Source: Apoderus coryli
Lineage: Eukaryota; Arthropoda; Insecta; Coleoptera; Attelabidae
Direction of reading: 5' to 3'
NCBI GenBank assembly: GCA_911728435.2
Contig: OU452204.1
Coordinates: forward strand, 19,592,001-19,656,000
DNA length: 64,000 bases
Numbering within the stretch: position 1 is the first letter of the stretch; every line of letters starts with the position of its first letter. Both the position numbers and the translations under genes were made by a program. A model generated the notes under the pieces. That model did not search any database, was not told the origin of the DNA, and saw nothing but the letters and a program-made list of their open reading frames with translations. Shown here piece by piece: positions 23,476 to 34,625 of this stretch.

Positions 23476-23953
23476 GTGAAAAACATAAAACATAAAATAT
23501 TAACTCTATCATCTGTGTATATATATAAAATAGGGCTTCATGTGTATCGAATGAAAACTGAATTAAAAAGGCCTACTCACAACTACTCAACTAGAAATAG
23601 AGATAACATTTACATCGATAAATATAACCTTACAATGTTCAGGAAGTCGCCTATATGTGCAGGTTCTTACGTTTTTAATAAAATACCTGATGAAATAAAA
23701 AGCTCGAAAACTGAAAATATTTTTAAAAGAAAACTTAGAGATTTTTTGAGTGACAAGTGTTATTATAGTTTGTCAGAGTTTTTTGATTCTTAAGCTGACA
23801 GTACTTTCATTTAAATGTTGTTCTGTGTTCTTTGTATGTATTTCGGGTTTTGTTTATCCTGTATTTGTTAAATTGTAATTATAATAATGTATTGTGTGTA
23901 ATGACGACCCTATCATAAGGTTGGCTAGAGGTGTAGATAAATAAATAAATAAA
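23476..23953 (+). pseudogene. LINE ORF2 C-terminus with TAAA tail
   Basis: The 105-codon frame contains HNYSTRNRDNIYIDK, KSPICAGSYVFNKIPDEIKS and FKRKLRDFLSDKCYYSLSEF. This is the extreme C-terminal segment of CR1/Jockey-group reverse transcriptases, where 'Y.TR....', 'G...FN.LP..IK' and 'FK..L+.+L' recur. A 3' UTR with TATCATAAGGTTGGCTAGAG and a (TAAA)n tail at 23936-23953 follows. Everything upstream is lost. Confidence 0.8.
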
Positions 23954-23984
23954 TGGCATTGTAGAAAAATTGACAATAATTGGA

Positions 23985-24080
23985 AACTTCAACTTCTGGA
24001 AGGATGTCCCCGACATGTTTAATCGGATTCATGTCCGGGGAACACTCTAATTTTGCCGGTGCCGGTGTGGGTATTATTTT
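23985..24080 (-). pseudogene. Tc1-like transposase scrap around the third catalytic motif
   Basis: The minus strand reads ECSPDMNPIKHVGDILPEV, resembling the SPDLNPIEHVWD motif containing the third acidic catalytic position region of Tc1-like transposases. Only about 30 codons are recognisable and the flanking frame does not continue the domain. Confidence 0.45.
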
Positions 24081-24345
24081 GCTCCCATTGACAATAATTG
24101 CATTTTCTATCTTTGTCTTAGAAATTATTTGTCGACCCTCGTATTTCATGAATTCGGTATTTTTCGTTATTTGAAAAAAAAAATGAGGTCAAAAATTATA
24201 GATTTATGATATATCTGAACAGTTGTAGGTATTACAGCACAAAATAAATACTTATATGTACAAAATGCAAAAACACCTACCAGTGTTAGTTTGTGCTCAT
24301 GTTATAAACAGTGAAGCTAAAATACAGCTCGGTGTCTCTATAATA

Positions 24346-24352
<7 letters not shown>

Positions 24353-24383
<31 letters not shown>
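24353..24383. repeat. (TA)n microsatellite
   Basis: Uninterrupted TA repeat of about 31 bp. Confidence 0.95.
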
Positions 24384-24387
<4 letters not shown>

Positions 24388-24989
24388 CCTGACACCTGTT
24401 ATTTTCAATTTTACGCTTTATTTTGCGCCTCCCGATTGCGGAATGCAAAATAACATAATGGTTTGATTAATTGTTTTTGTTTATCGTTGAAATTACTCCT
24501 CTTTGTAATATTTACCAATTATAATCGACAATTGTTTCGTGGTTTTGTATATATTGTACATGTATTTACCATAGATGAAAATTATATGAACTGTATGAAC
24601 ACAACATATCATTAAGCCACTGTTATACGAGTACCTTCACCAAATAAATTGGTATATTTTACATAATATACGACCTATCGTAGGCTGTAAGATTTCTAGA
24701 ATTTTTTATAACAAATAAACTTTTATAAGCTTAAAAACTCATAATTCATTCATAATAGGAAATAATAAGTATCCCCAGCACATGCTGAAGTTCAATATCA
24801 ATCAATTTGCTCTTCCGACAACGATTATTTGTTTTCCTTATTTGATCAAAGACTTCCAGCAAAAAATTGATGTGTCTCAATCAATCAGAATTCACCGTTC
24901 TATTACACAGGTAATAATCCTGTATCTGTAAAATATTTTTGGAAACAAATGTCTAGAGCATCTCTCTTTTCTTTAGCTAATAATGGATA
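24384..24989. other. No recognised feature
   Basis: AT-rich. It may hold further decayed hAT sequence downstream (minus strand) of the recognised fragment, but I cannot support it. Confidence 0.35.
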
Positions 24990-25776
24990 TTATTCTTTGT
25001 AGAATCCAACATATATGCCAAAAAGTGAAAGGAGGTTAAAGCTTGAACATATCTCAAGCTTTTTTCTTCTTTTCTTCAAAATTGTCAAAAATAGCCAGTT
25101 ACTCTTTTCCATATGTAAACTGCTTGAAATAAAAATGCACCTTTTTGTTGTATTATGCATAGTGCTATAGCAATTTAACAACTGTAGAAAATCTTCAGCC
25201 ATCCTTTTAATATAGATATCTGAAACTTTTTTAAAAATCACTGAATCAATTTGATCTTTATGCTCTTTACATATTAATAACAATTTTGGCTCTCATTTAC
25301 ATAGATCTCAAGACAGTCCGAAGCATCCTGAGGTCACAAAAATATATTGTCCCCTTTTTCTTTCTACCAAGTATTTGGGTTGTATCTATGCTTTCTAAAA
25401 GAAAACTGTTTCCATCCTCTGCTGTCAAAACTACTACTACTACTACTCATTATGTATATTGGTCCATCCATAAAGGACATGCAAACAGATTGTCCATATA
25501 ACTTGGTAAAACACTTAGATTTTTCTTCTTCAAATATTTTATTCAAAAGCTTTGATAATAAATGAAATCTAGATGGTGGAAGGCAACCAGGTCTTAGCAT
25601 TTCCATGGCTTTTCGAACCTCCTTATAGCTCTAAAACTGAAATTTGTTGCGTAAACGGCTTTGGCTATTTGTCTGTCCAATTCTTGTCCAGTTCGCACAA
25701 CGAAAGACTCTAAACGAGCGCTACTTCCACTATTTTCACTTACACTTAGTAGCGCCGAAATCCAACATTTGTTCAT
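24990..25776 (-). pseudogene. Decayed hAT-superfamily transposase
   Basis: Three minus-strand frames read as one broken protein. The first (25776-25594) has ELDRQIAKAVYATNFSFRAI. The second (25606-25364) has EMLRPGCLPPSRFHLLSKLL and CFTKLYGQSVCMSF followed by DGPIYI. The third (25283-24990) has LICKEHKDQIDSVIFKKVSD and KRMAEDFLQLL. This order (helical segment with LRPGY-PPSR, then a DGW-type motif, then EE/LL-rich helices) is typical of hAT transposases that follow a BED zinc finger. The tryptophan after DG is replaced, there are frameshifts between blocks, and the C-terminal dimerisation region is missing. A LINE tail directly abuts the upstream edge, so the hAT was probably split by insertion. 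Confidence 0.65.
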
Positions 25777-26615
25777 AATAATAATTCTTTATTTGCTTTT
25801 TAACCGTAGTTATCTGCATCATCATACATATTATACTAAAACTACTATAAGTAATATAAATAATATAAAAAACACAAAATAAAATAAAAAACATTACCAT
25901 AAGTAAACAAACAGAACGACATCAACAACAACACAATTAAGTGTAAAATAACAAATCCTACAGAAACAAAACTCGTAATGTATATATATTTAAAATTTGT
26001 AATTAAGAAAGTCAGCGTAAGTATACGGAAGTATACCAGTCTGTGCTGAGGTAAGCATATCCTATCTTTTTTTCTTGTGTTATGTTCATGCATATCACTG
26101 TCTCTATTTAAACCTTCTAGATTATCTCTGCCATATAAAATACATTGCCAAATATATAACGCAGGACCAGTGAAAATATTTAGTTTTTTAAACAACGGCT
26201 TGCATGAATCCTTGTAATTCGCTTTTGCTACTATGCGTATTGCTGTTTTCTGTATTTTAAATATTTTTTCGTTGTGAGATGCATTACCCCAGAACAGAAC
26301 GCTATAGTTAATAAGTCCCTGAAAGTACGCTATATACGCGCAACGAACAACGCTCTCAGAGCATGTACTCGCCAGGCTCCTCAAAAGGCAGTTAACACTC
26401 GACAATCTTTTAGAGAGGTTATCAATCTGGGAATTCCATGTTAAACGCGAGTCCACATAGACTCCAAGAAATTTAACAACCTTATCGTTAACGTATTGAC
26501 CCCTAAGTGAAAAATCAATCCGCTCTGTTTTTGTAATATTAAGGCACAGTCTATTGGATTCGAACCATTTTTCTGCCATGACAAATTTATTATCGAGTTG
26601 TTGGTGGGTACTTAT
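25777..26615 (-). pseudogene. LINE ORF2 C-terminal part, long open frame
   Basis: A 244-codon minus-strand frame starts with WFESNRLCLNITKTERIDFS and continues with KFLGVYVDSRLTWNSQID and QKTAIRIVAKANYKDSCKPL. This is the segment after RT motif C in Jockey/CR1-group LINEs ('WF..N.L.LN..KT', 'FLGV.+D..L.W...I', 'QK+A+R'). Codons up to about HEHNTRKKDRICLP are protein-like; the remainder of the frame is AT-rich 3' UTR. The 3' end is AATAAAGAATTATTATTATG on the minus strand. A fragment of the same sort lies at 61.6-62.0 kb. Confidence 0.85.
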
Positions 26616-27500
26616 TGTCTAAAAACAACATGAGTTCATTTTCAAATAGCTCGAGTCCGAAGGAGGACGGCTATTTTGCTAAATTTGAAAATGAAGAATT
26701 ATCGAAAATTTTTATACACTAGTGTCCCAAAATAGCAGCTGCCATCTAATAATAATAAGTGGTGGCAAGGCTCAAGATATATATACTTCCATCCTACAGA
26801 AGTCCTTTGAGGATTGGAAAAGTTCTGGCACACGCAAATATAGATATTGCTGAGTAAATAAATATTTTTCGAAATAAATAAACCGTCACTTTTTTTTTAA
26901 CAGATCCAAACACAAAAATTCGTCAGATTTGCATCACAAAGACATGTTTCCAAATTATAAGATTTTCATCATCATCTTTAAGTACCTATGAAGAAAATTG
27001 AAAATTGTGTTTGTAAAATTGGTGTTTACCTTTCACAGGTGTTACCCAAACAAAGTTCATTAAAACAATTCCAATATGGTCAATAAGTTTTATTTATTTA
27101 TACGTAAAATGAATAACTAAAATAGAATTATATCACCATTGGAGCGAAAGTATTTTATTTCGCGTTAATCTCGCTAGCTAATTTGCAAATAATGATATAG
27201 AAATAAAGTATGTAGTTAAAAATTAAATAAATAATATGCACAAATGCCGAATTTAACGAATGTAATTATTTTTCCAATATTGCGTTTGTAAATTGCGGAT
27301 ATCCATATATCAATATTGTGGCCTGTTTTACTAGGTACATTAATATTAAATTATATGATTTTAAATTGCCCATAAATATATTGTCTCTACGTGTGGTTAA
27401 AAATTTATTTAATAATCATATCAGGGTGAAATTAGTACTCGTCCTCAGACAAATTTCACGCCCTTGATCACTTTGTTTAAGTACAATGTTGATTAACGTT
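26616..27500. other. No confirmed gene; short serine-rich frame at 26630
   Basis: A plus-strand frame from ATG 26630 to TAG 26722 reads MSSFSNSSSPKEDGYFAKF then ENEELSKIF. Its composition is protein-like but it is only 30 codons long with no clear splice donor, so I do not call it a gene. The rest is AT-rich with nothing recognised. Confidence 0.35.
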
Positions 27501-27800
27501 TTACAATACTGGAATGAGGGATGTCATGTCCATTCTATATATACACCGATTTCTCTAAGGCTTTTCTCAAGGCTAACCAACGTTTGCTAATTCATAAACT
27601 CGGACTGGCCGGTTTATCGGTGAGTATGTTGCGTTGGGTGGATGGGTGTTTGCGTAATATATCGCAAATTGTGCATGTGACCGGATTTCATTCAGATCAA
27701 ATTCGTGTTTCTTCCAGTGTTCCCCAGGGATCTCATTTGGGTCCTCTATTATTCAATGTATTTGCTTTCTTTATAGTAAATTTAAATTATTTGATGTAGA
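27501..27800 (+). pseudogene. LINE reverse transcriptase fragment (motifs A and B)
   Basis: The 92-codon frame carries FYIYTDFSKAFLKANQ (motif A, first catalytic Asp) and SSVPQGSHLGPLLFNVF (motif B), then runs into unrelated sequence before the catalytic DD of motif C. The spacing between A and B fits Jockey/CR1-group RTs. It is truncated at both ends. Confidence 0.82.
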
Positions 27801-28037
27801 TCTAAAGTGTTACCGCAAACTAGGGAAAAATGGGATCCGACTGATTGTTATTTGATCTAAGACGATCTCGTTCGGTTTGGCCATTGATGTAGGCTGCATG
27901 GCATGACGCTAAACAGTTCAAAGCTCTTTCTATAATTCCTGAGGGTTAGTGTCTGAGCAGTAACGAATGTTCTGTTTGTTATGAAGAAGTAGAATCAAAG
28001 TGGGATTCATCCCTCATCATCATCAGTAGTTTAACTA
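27801..28037. other. GC-richer segment with ATC tail
   Basis: Follows the RT fragment and ends in TCATCATCATCAG near 28014-28030. It may be the 3' UTR and simple tail of the same internally deleted LINE. A comparable ATC end is seen at 2.44 kb. Confidence 0.3.
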
Positions 28038-29158
28038 GAAAATTCATTATGAATACTTTTTTTATAAGAACGCCAGCTTATCTCGTTTTCCTGTAAATGC
28101 AAATCGTATTCATAGTTTTTAAACTAATAACTATTATAATATAAACTTATATTACTTAGTTCTTGAAGAAAATCCAAAGCAAATAAAACATTATAGTCGT
28201 AGATAGAAGTTACACCATCATTAAATACAACAAAACACTATCATACTAATGAAACTTCGCAATATCATATAAAATGCTTTCGAAAATTGTTACTGTTATG
28301 ATTATTATTATTAGGTCTGCCACCATTTACGATTATTATTATTATTCGTACAAAATATATTATACAAAATATCTACCCAAAACTTAATATTGTTTACGAA
28401 TTCTCTATATTTAGTTTGTCCTATTTACTTTAAGTTTACTTAAGATAACCAAAACAACATCAGGATAAAATAGGATTTATATTATGACGATCTAGATTCA
28501 TTCATTCAACATGTTGTCACCTTCTTCTTCTAAATGTATGGTTCGTGGGATTTTCGTCCTATCTGGGATATTCAAAAGATATCATCATCATCATCATCAT
28601 TAGCTGGAGGCAACCGTTTGAAATTTTGAATTTGAATAACCTTTTCTCAGGATCGTTTAACTTTTATGTCCCACACACTAAGAACTGTGTACAGCTGAAT
28701 TTCTTCAGGTCTGTAAAACACTGAGGTTCATCTTCCACCTTCTCATGAAACATTTATTTTCCTTTTTTCAGGAAATTCTGGTGTTTTAATCCATTGACAT
28801 CTGATATCCTTAACAGCTGCTAAATTTTTGGGAATCTCGTTTTCTCCCAAATTCCTAAATTACTTCTAGAGACCATCAATATGTTTAGCTGAACTTTGGA
28901 CTAACTGTGTTTTTGTTGTTATTACAAGAAGTTGATTCCAAAAAGTTAACAGAAAAATATATTTTCTTCTAAGAGATCGTTGATGGTACTTCTCTAGAGT
29001 TTTTACATGCCTCCGATAAGTGGGCCAAGACTCATATCTATACGTAAGGGACTATAATAGCATTATACTAGTCAGATATTCACTTGGATTACCGTACGCT
29101 CGATTGGGTTGGAATCTCGGTCTCTATAGCCCTTTACGAATGACAAAAATAATGAACA
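28038..29158. other. No recognised gene; (ATC)n run
   Basis: AT-rich spacer. A simple ATC repeat lies at about 28579-28602 and TTCTTCTTC at 28511. These could be simple tails of unrecognisable LINE copies. A 66-codon frame at 29020-29220 has no domain. Confidence 0.4.
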
Positions 29159-30265
29159 ATGAGAATATTGAAATTGCTCTTTTGGGATCGTTTGTCGCAA
29201 ATCCAATTTGTTTATTATAGCGGACATACATCCAAAGACTATACAATGACATCAGGGGTTCCGCAAGGCTCCAATTTGGGTCCCCTGCTTTTTCTTTTTT
29301 TTTTTCTTTTATTTATCAATGACCTAGTCGACACTATTCAGGCAGGAAAGCTTTTGTTTGCTGATGATCTTAAAATTTTTAAACCTATTACAACTAGGTT
29401 TGATTGCTTGGTGTTGCAGAGCGATCTTAATAACTTGTGCGACTGGTGTGACATAAACAAACTATCGCTAAATATAGCAAAGTGTAAAAAATGCGTCACT
29501 TACTCTCGGAAGAAGAAATTCATTGTTAATTTATATACACTGAACGGCATTTGTTTGTCCCGATCAGACTTGGTTACTGACCAAAGAGTGATGTTCGATT
29601 CGAGACTCACATTTAATGAGCACATTAAAACCAGAATTCAGGAAGCTTCTTAGTGGGAAGTTGTGAGTGTCGATGCTCTTATTGCCCTTTATTTTGCCTT
29701 TGTTCGCTTTAAATTAGAGTATGGATCTATCATTTGGTCCCCATTTTATTCATATCATAAGCAGTCATTAGAAAAAATACAACGTAGATTTTTGAAATAT
29801 TTGGTCTGGAAGCAGGATGGCGCTTATTCAACTCAAGGATACGATCAGGGACTTCTTTTAGCTCGATTTTCAATACAGAGTCTTGAACTTCGTCGTGTTT
29901 TGTCATATTTAATGTTTTTGTATAATATTCTCCATAACAAGGTGGATTGTTCTTATATTCTGTCAAAACTAAACTTTAATATTCCCAGAATTCCCACTAG
30001 ACACGATTGTTTGTTCAGATGTGAGCGTGCTAGGACTAATGTTCTCTTGAGATCTCCACTCTATGTAATGACTGTTAAATTTAATGAATTAAGTCACTGT
30101 TTTGATATATTTTTTGATAGTGCTAGTAAATTAGAACGTGTTGTTCATGTTGTTTTTTTTTTAAATTAAATCTAGAATTTAAGATATGAATGTAATAAAG
30201 TTTTTCTATTTCGGAATTGTCCTGTAAAGGGATTTTGTAAATCTGTTGGGCAATAAAGCTATTTT
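29159..30265 (+). pseudogene. CR1/Jockey-group LINE, RT motif B to 3' end
   Basis: The frame from 29159 has TSGVPQGSNLGPLLFLFF (motif B), LLFADDLKIFKPI (motif C with both catalytic aspartates) and LCDWCDINKLSLNIAKCK. After one stop at about 29653 it continues in another frame with KLEYGSIIWSPFYSYHKQ, SLEKIQRRFLKYLVW, SLELRRVLSYLMFLYN and RARTNVLLRSPLYVM. The end is an AATAAAGC-type polyadenylation region near 30252. It starts just upstream of motif B, so it is a 5'-truncated insertion. The two frames overlap almost end to end, so decay is modest. Confidence 0.88.
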
Positions 30266-30632
30266 ATATAAAGCAAACGGCGTCTGCTCCACAAAACAAA
30301 TATATTTTTATTTCAAAAATCAAGGCACATTGCCTATGTCAGTCAGACATGTTTCGAGAAAATTATTCTCATCATCAGTGACAATCAAGTACAAGATGAA
30401 TATAATTTCAGTTTTCTAATGTAACATATTCATTTTGTGAAAAAGGTTATGTGAAGATTTTATGTAAATTAAAATTAAAATACTGTTTTATATGAAATCA
30501 AAATTAAAATAAAAATTTTTAAACTAAATTAGAAATTAACATCTTTTGATGGCATAATGATTTATATATTAATCATCGCTCCTCTTTGAATGGATTATTT
30601 CATAAAAGCTATTATTATTATTAAATCCAACA
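30266..30632. other. Spacer carrying one stem-loop motif copy
   Basis: AT-rich. The minus strand at 30346-30378 carries a copy of the recurrent motif (CTGATGAT, stem GAGAA/TTCTC, GAAACATGTC) followed by TGACATAGGCAATGTGCC and an AATAAA-rich end. This may be the 3' end of a Penelope-like or other retroelement copy. Confidence 0.4.
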
Positions 30633-30779
30633 ATGTCTGTAAGACAAGCTGAGGTAGATGCAGGTTTATCAGAATCAACAACAACAACTGCAAAAACCCC
30701 AGGATCAAGCCACAGTAAAAAAATTCCCGACAATCGCTCGGGAGACATCGAAAAATACGACGTTACCCAAATACGGTAG
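30633..30779 (+). CDS. Candidate first exon or short ORF, unidentified
   Basis: From ATG 30633 a 48-codon frame reads MSVRQAEVDAGLSESTTTTA, then KTPGSSHSKKIPDNR, and ends TQIR before TAG. The sequence is hydrophilic, Ser/Thr-rich and GC-richer than its flanks. An ACG|GTAGGT just before the stop would serve as a splice donor. No match is recognised, and an overlapping frame (30658-30855) is equally open. It could be a host exon, a gag N-terminus or chance. Confidence 0.25.
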   Translation: MSVRQAEVDAGLSESTTTTAKTPGSSHSKKIPDNRSGDIEKYDVTQIR

Positions 30780-31589
30780 GTGCTTGATACAAAAATGCCC
30801 GGCTACGACTCTGGAGTATCTACTTATGAAAGAAATAAATAAACTATGTAAATAATATCATAAAACAAGCATATTGTTATAATTATTGTGTAAAAGAATA
30901 AAAGAAAACACACAATATTTTACATAAGTATGTAACTAATTTGTGATTCAATGTAATTTACTTTTTCACTGAGCGTTTACCCGATAATAAGAAAATAATT
31001 ACCATAAGAATATTTTTATACTTATTTCTATGGATATATCATTAAATACGTAATTATTACGCATTAAGGATAATAACGTCTCATATTAATCAGGTTAGTT
31101 ATTTTTTTATTCGACGTTTTATAGCGTATTGGGATAAGCTCGGCGGCATTGCAGAAAATGTACGAACAATTAATTATGTTTTGCAGCTGATCATTATTGT
31201 TTTCTATACACTACTTATTTACTTATAGGTACAGTGAAAAATATAGTACCTAATAAAAACAATCTTTCGATAGGATTTTAATTTGTTTTGTGTCATTAAG
31301 CCAATACTGTTTTGGTTTTATTGTTATTCAATTTTTAAAATTATAAAGGTGCGTATTCATTACAGCGAATTTGCACGCACGAAAGATTTACGCTTAAAAA
31401 TGCTCAAATGTGTACCGAGCAAAGTACCGACTCCTCACGACGAACGTGCTCCGGCGGTTATCAGTTTCTGAGTAAAGATCAAAAAATATTTACGCGTAAA
31501 GCTAACGTTTCGCTGGCCATCTTGTTATCTTCTTCAGAACAACTTTGCGCGAGCGCCGTTAAACAGAATAATGTCAAAATAGCAAAGAA
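30780..31589. other. No recognised feature
   Basis: AT-rich until about 31360, then mixed sequence to the LINE. Frames at 31283-31635 show no domain. Confidence 0.4.
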
Positions 31590-32839
31590 AAAACATAAAT
31601 CAGATCGACCACTATGTTCTATTGAGAAAGCTTGAAAATTGTGGTTTTTCGTCGGCCTACTTAAATCTTATCTATTAGACCGTCGCCAGTTTGTGAAATA
31701 TGAAGGGTATGAGTCATTCAAGTTTGTACCTACATCAGGTGTACCACAGGGATCCAACTTAGGTCCATTGCTGTTTATTATTTTTATTAACGACATTCTC
31801 GATTGTGTGTTATGCAATGGACTACTGTTTGCCGACGACTTAAAACTTTTTCATGAAATTCGTAGCCATGACGACTGTTTGTATCTTCAAAGATGCTTGC
31901 TGGTGTGATAGAAACAAGTTACATTTGAATATAGACAAGTGTAATGTGGTGACCTATACGAGAAAAGACAATAGAATTACTTTTAATTATAACATTGACG
32001 GTTCTGTCTTGAATCGAGAGACGGTTCTCAGGGACTTGGGTGTTTATTTTGATGAGCGTTTCTCCTTTGTGGCTCATGTGGAGCACGTCTCGCGACATTG
32101 CACTAAGCTGCTTGGTTTTATCCTAAGAAGTTGTAAATATTTTAATAACACCAAAACTTTTAAAATTTTATTTAGTGCTTTTATAAGATCCAGACTGGAA
32201 TATTGCCAAATTGTATGGCACCCTATCTATGATAGACATGCTGAGACTCTAAACGCGGTGCATCGAAGATTTCTGAAATATTTGATATTTAGGGATTATG
32301 GTGTTATGAGTGCGGGGAGACCTCACTGGAAAGCCGTCGAAGACTGCTAGCCGTTAAGTTTTTGCACAGTCTATTGCATGGCTCAACAGGCTGTGAGTAT
32401 TTATTGTCTAAACAGAATTTTCTAATACCACGACAGGCTGGCAGGCTTAGGTTCACATTTTACGAGGATCCTTGTCGTACCAACATAATGCTTCAGTCTC
32501 CTGTACACTATATTTGTGACGGTTTTAACAGAGTATCGCACTTGCTTGATATCACCACAGCACGCTCGCGAATATTGTTGCCACAATGTCGGGCTTGTTT
32601 TGGTGAATTAGAGTAGATACCTACTTATTTGTAGTTTCTGTTATATTGAATTATGTTTTGATGGTTTATTCTGTTTTTTCTGTTCTCTTTTTTTAATTTT
32701 CATTCATTCATTTTTTGTATGAAAATATATTTTTTTTTTGTTCTTTATATGGACACGGATATAATGTGATTATGTTTCCTGTAATTGGGGTTGTACCCTG
32801 TTGGAAATAAAGAACTATTTATTTATTTATAAAACATAA
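31590..32839 (+). pseudogene. CR1/Jockey-group LINE with possible 9-bp target duplication
   Basis: Reading starts at about 31593 with INQIDHYVLLRKLENCGF, the segment right after RT motif A, then LLKSYLLDRRQFVKYEGY. Motif B is TSGVPQGSNLGPLLFIIF and motif C LLFADDLKLFHEI. A frameshift near 31900 leads to CDRNKLHLNIDKCNVVTYTR, FLGV-type LRDLGVYFDERFSF and LEYCQIVWHPIYDRH; further shifts near 32350 lead to RTNIMLQSPVHYICDGFN. The tail is AATAAAGAACTATTTATTTA. AAAACATAA occurs at 31590-31598 and 32831-32839 flanking the copy and could be the target-site duplication, although it is short and AT-rich. Confidence 0.88.
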
Positions 32840-33189
32840 CCCTGATATGCTCGGACCAGATTCATGGTCATAATCTCATTATTAAACTTATTAAAACCAT
32901 GCCAGTGTTGCGTAGGTATACACAAGTGAATTTGTATGTCGTTAGTTTAGCAGCAAAACGCTTGTGACTACATGTACAATAATTAAGTATAGAGTTTTTC
33001 TACAACTACACTTGAAGCTTCTGCGTATGCAACCAACAGTTTTCATTCGCTTGGAAAAAATACTCGAGATATTTTAATAAAACAACAAAAAATGCCTTTT
33101 CTACTGGAAAAAACACGTCTCGACCTAATTTCGCATATGTGAAGATCTACCTGTGTGAATGGATCTAAAACCACTCCTATTTTTCATAA
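32840..33189. other. No recognised feature
   Basis: AT-rich spacer with nothing assigned. Confidence 0.4.
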
Positions 33190-34040
33190 ATTTGATTCTC
33201 AAATACAAAAAACCACCAAACTGAAAAAGCTGCTTTGATGTAGACTACAAGAATGGCGATATGGAATGTCAAAAGCAGCAGCAACAAAAACCCTATTAAT
33301 ATCCTGAGACTGTCCCCAAATAACCACGTTATATGAAGAGTAGTAAACACTCAAAATCTCGCGAAGGCTAAGGGAAGTTTTTAATGAAAGAACCAGAAAA
33401 AACATTTCATGGGCCTTAAAATTAAGGTGCTTATCTATTCCAACACCAAGAAAATCCACGTAACCATCAAGGGGCACACTGCGACTATCCCAGTTACACA
33501 AATAGTTCGAGGAGGCTATGAATCTCAATTATTTTAATCTTTCCCTTGTTAAGCATTAACTTGTTTGCAGTACATCGAGCACCCTCCTCTCCACAAAAAC
33601 GAAAGGTTAATACTACCCCTAATGCCAATAGAATTACGTTTGTCCGACACAAAGAAGGGTCAATCGCATCAAACGCACGAGCAAGGTCAAATAACACCGG
33701 CATCATAAACGCATTGAATAAATTCTCTGTCTTAAATCCTTTTCCAAAACCGTATTGCGACTCACTAAGTATTTATTCAAGAAACTTACGGTTCTCTAGG
33801 TCACCCCCGTCTCTAAGAAAATTCTAAGAATTGATATAGGGTGCTAGCTTTTAAGATTGGTTCTATCTCCCTTCTTAACCACAATTGACTTTTTTCGAGA
33901 CATGGAAAACACACCCTCCAAGGTGGATTTATTAACAATTATAGCCAGAGATGGCAACACACGCTTTGACTAAATACACAGGTATTCCATCGATTCCCGT
34001 AGATTTCTTATTCGGCAAGGCTTTAATTGTATAGCAGTCG
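33190..34040 (-). pseudogene. CR1/Jockey-group LINE RT with motifs B and C deleted
   Basis: On the minus strand the copy begins with NKKSTGIDGIPVYLVKACV (RT motif 0), followed by KKGDRTNLKS..PISIL (motif 1), SESQYGFGKGFKTENLFNAF (motif 2) and LFDLARAFDAIDPSL (motif A). It then jumps to CTANKLMLNKGKIKI and FLGVGIDKHLNFKAHE, the segment after motif C. Motifs B and C, some 240 bp in related copies, are therefore missing. Stops and frame changes occur throughout. Its upstream edge meets an RTE tail at about 34050. Confidence 0.8.
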
Positions 34041-34047
34041 CAACGTC

Positions 34048-34625
34048 CACTTCTTCTTCTTCAAGTGCCTTGTCCTCTTCGAACGTTGGCAATCATTAGC
34101 GCTATCTGTACTTTGTCGACCGCTTTTCTAAAAAAACTTGTCTTAGTCTCATCATACCATTCTACGCCACGAGATTCTTCGACGCCCGGGTCCTTTCTTG
34201 TCTTCGACATTTCCTTCTATTATTAATTTCGTTCTTTAAGTGTGAGCATGACTTCGACAATCTTGCAAGCACATCCACATTGCGCACTCTGTCTATCCAG
34301 GATATTTTCAGCATCCATCGTTCCATACACATTTCGAAAGCTTCCAGCTTTTTACACAACATGGCGTCTGTTAGAGTCCACGCCTCAATTCCATAATAGA
34401 GAATACTGAAGACGTAGCACTCAAGTGCGAACGGAGAGCGACAGACTTCGGCAACACAACACGGACCTCATTTTTACAAATAATGCTCTGGCTTGTTCAA
34501 TTCGGACACGGACCTCCTGACTTCCAGTGACTATCGAAAAACAACGCTGATTATCATCATAATCATCCTGTATAGAAAACTGTAGAAAGAGAGATTCTGC
34601 ACACAACATCTCTCCATATTATAAT
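34048..34625 (-). pseudogene. RTE-type LINE 3' end fragment
   Basis: The minus strand reads QEVRVRIEQARALFVKMRS, then KLEAFEMCMERWMLKISWID, then RVRNVDVLARL, and finally VDKVQIALMIANVRRGQGT with a stop and GAAGAAGAAG. The order matches the RTE copy at 6.85-7.5 kb. The last 45 bp are nearly identical to 54.68-54.75 kb, so those two belong to one subfamily. Several stops and shifts interrupt it. The AAG tail abuts the LINE RT at 33.2-34.0 kb, suggesting this copy inserted there. Confidence 0.82.

Noticed and set aside
22113..23953. Single LINE with a 5' inversion, because two LINE pieces point away from each other
   Set aside because: The two C-termini are different protein families and each has its own 3' tail, so they are separate insertions.
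28579..28602. CRISPR-like or regulatory ATC repeat
   Set aside because: It is a plain trinucleotide microsatellite without spacers.
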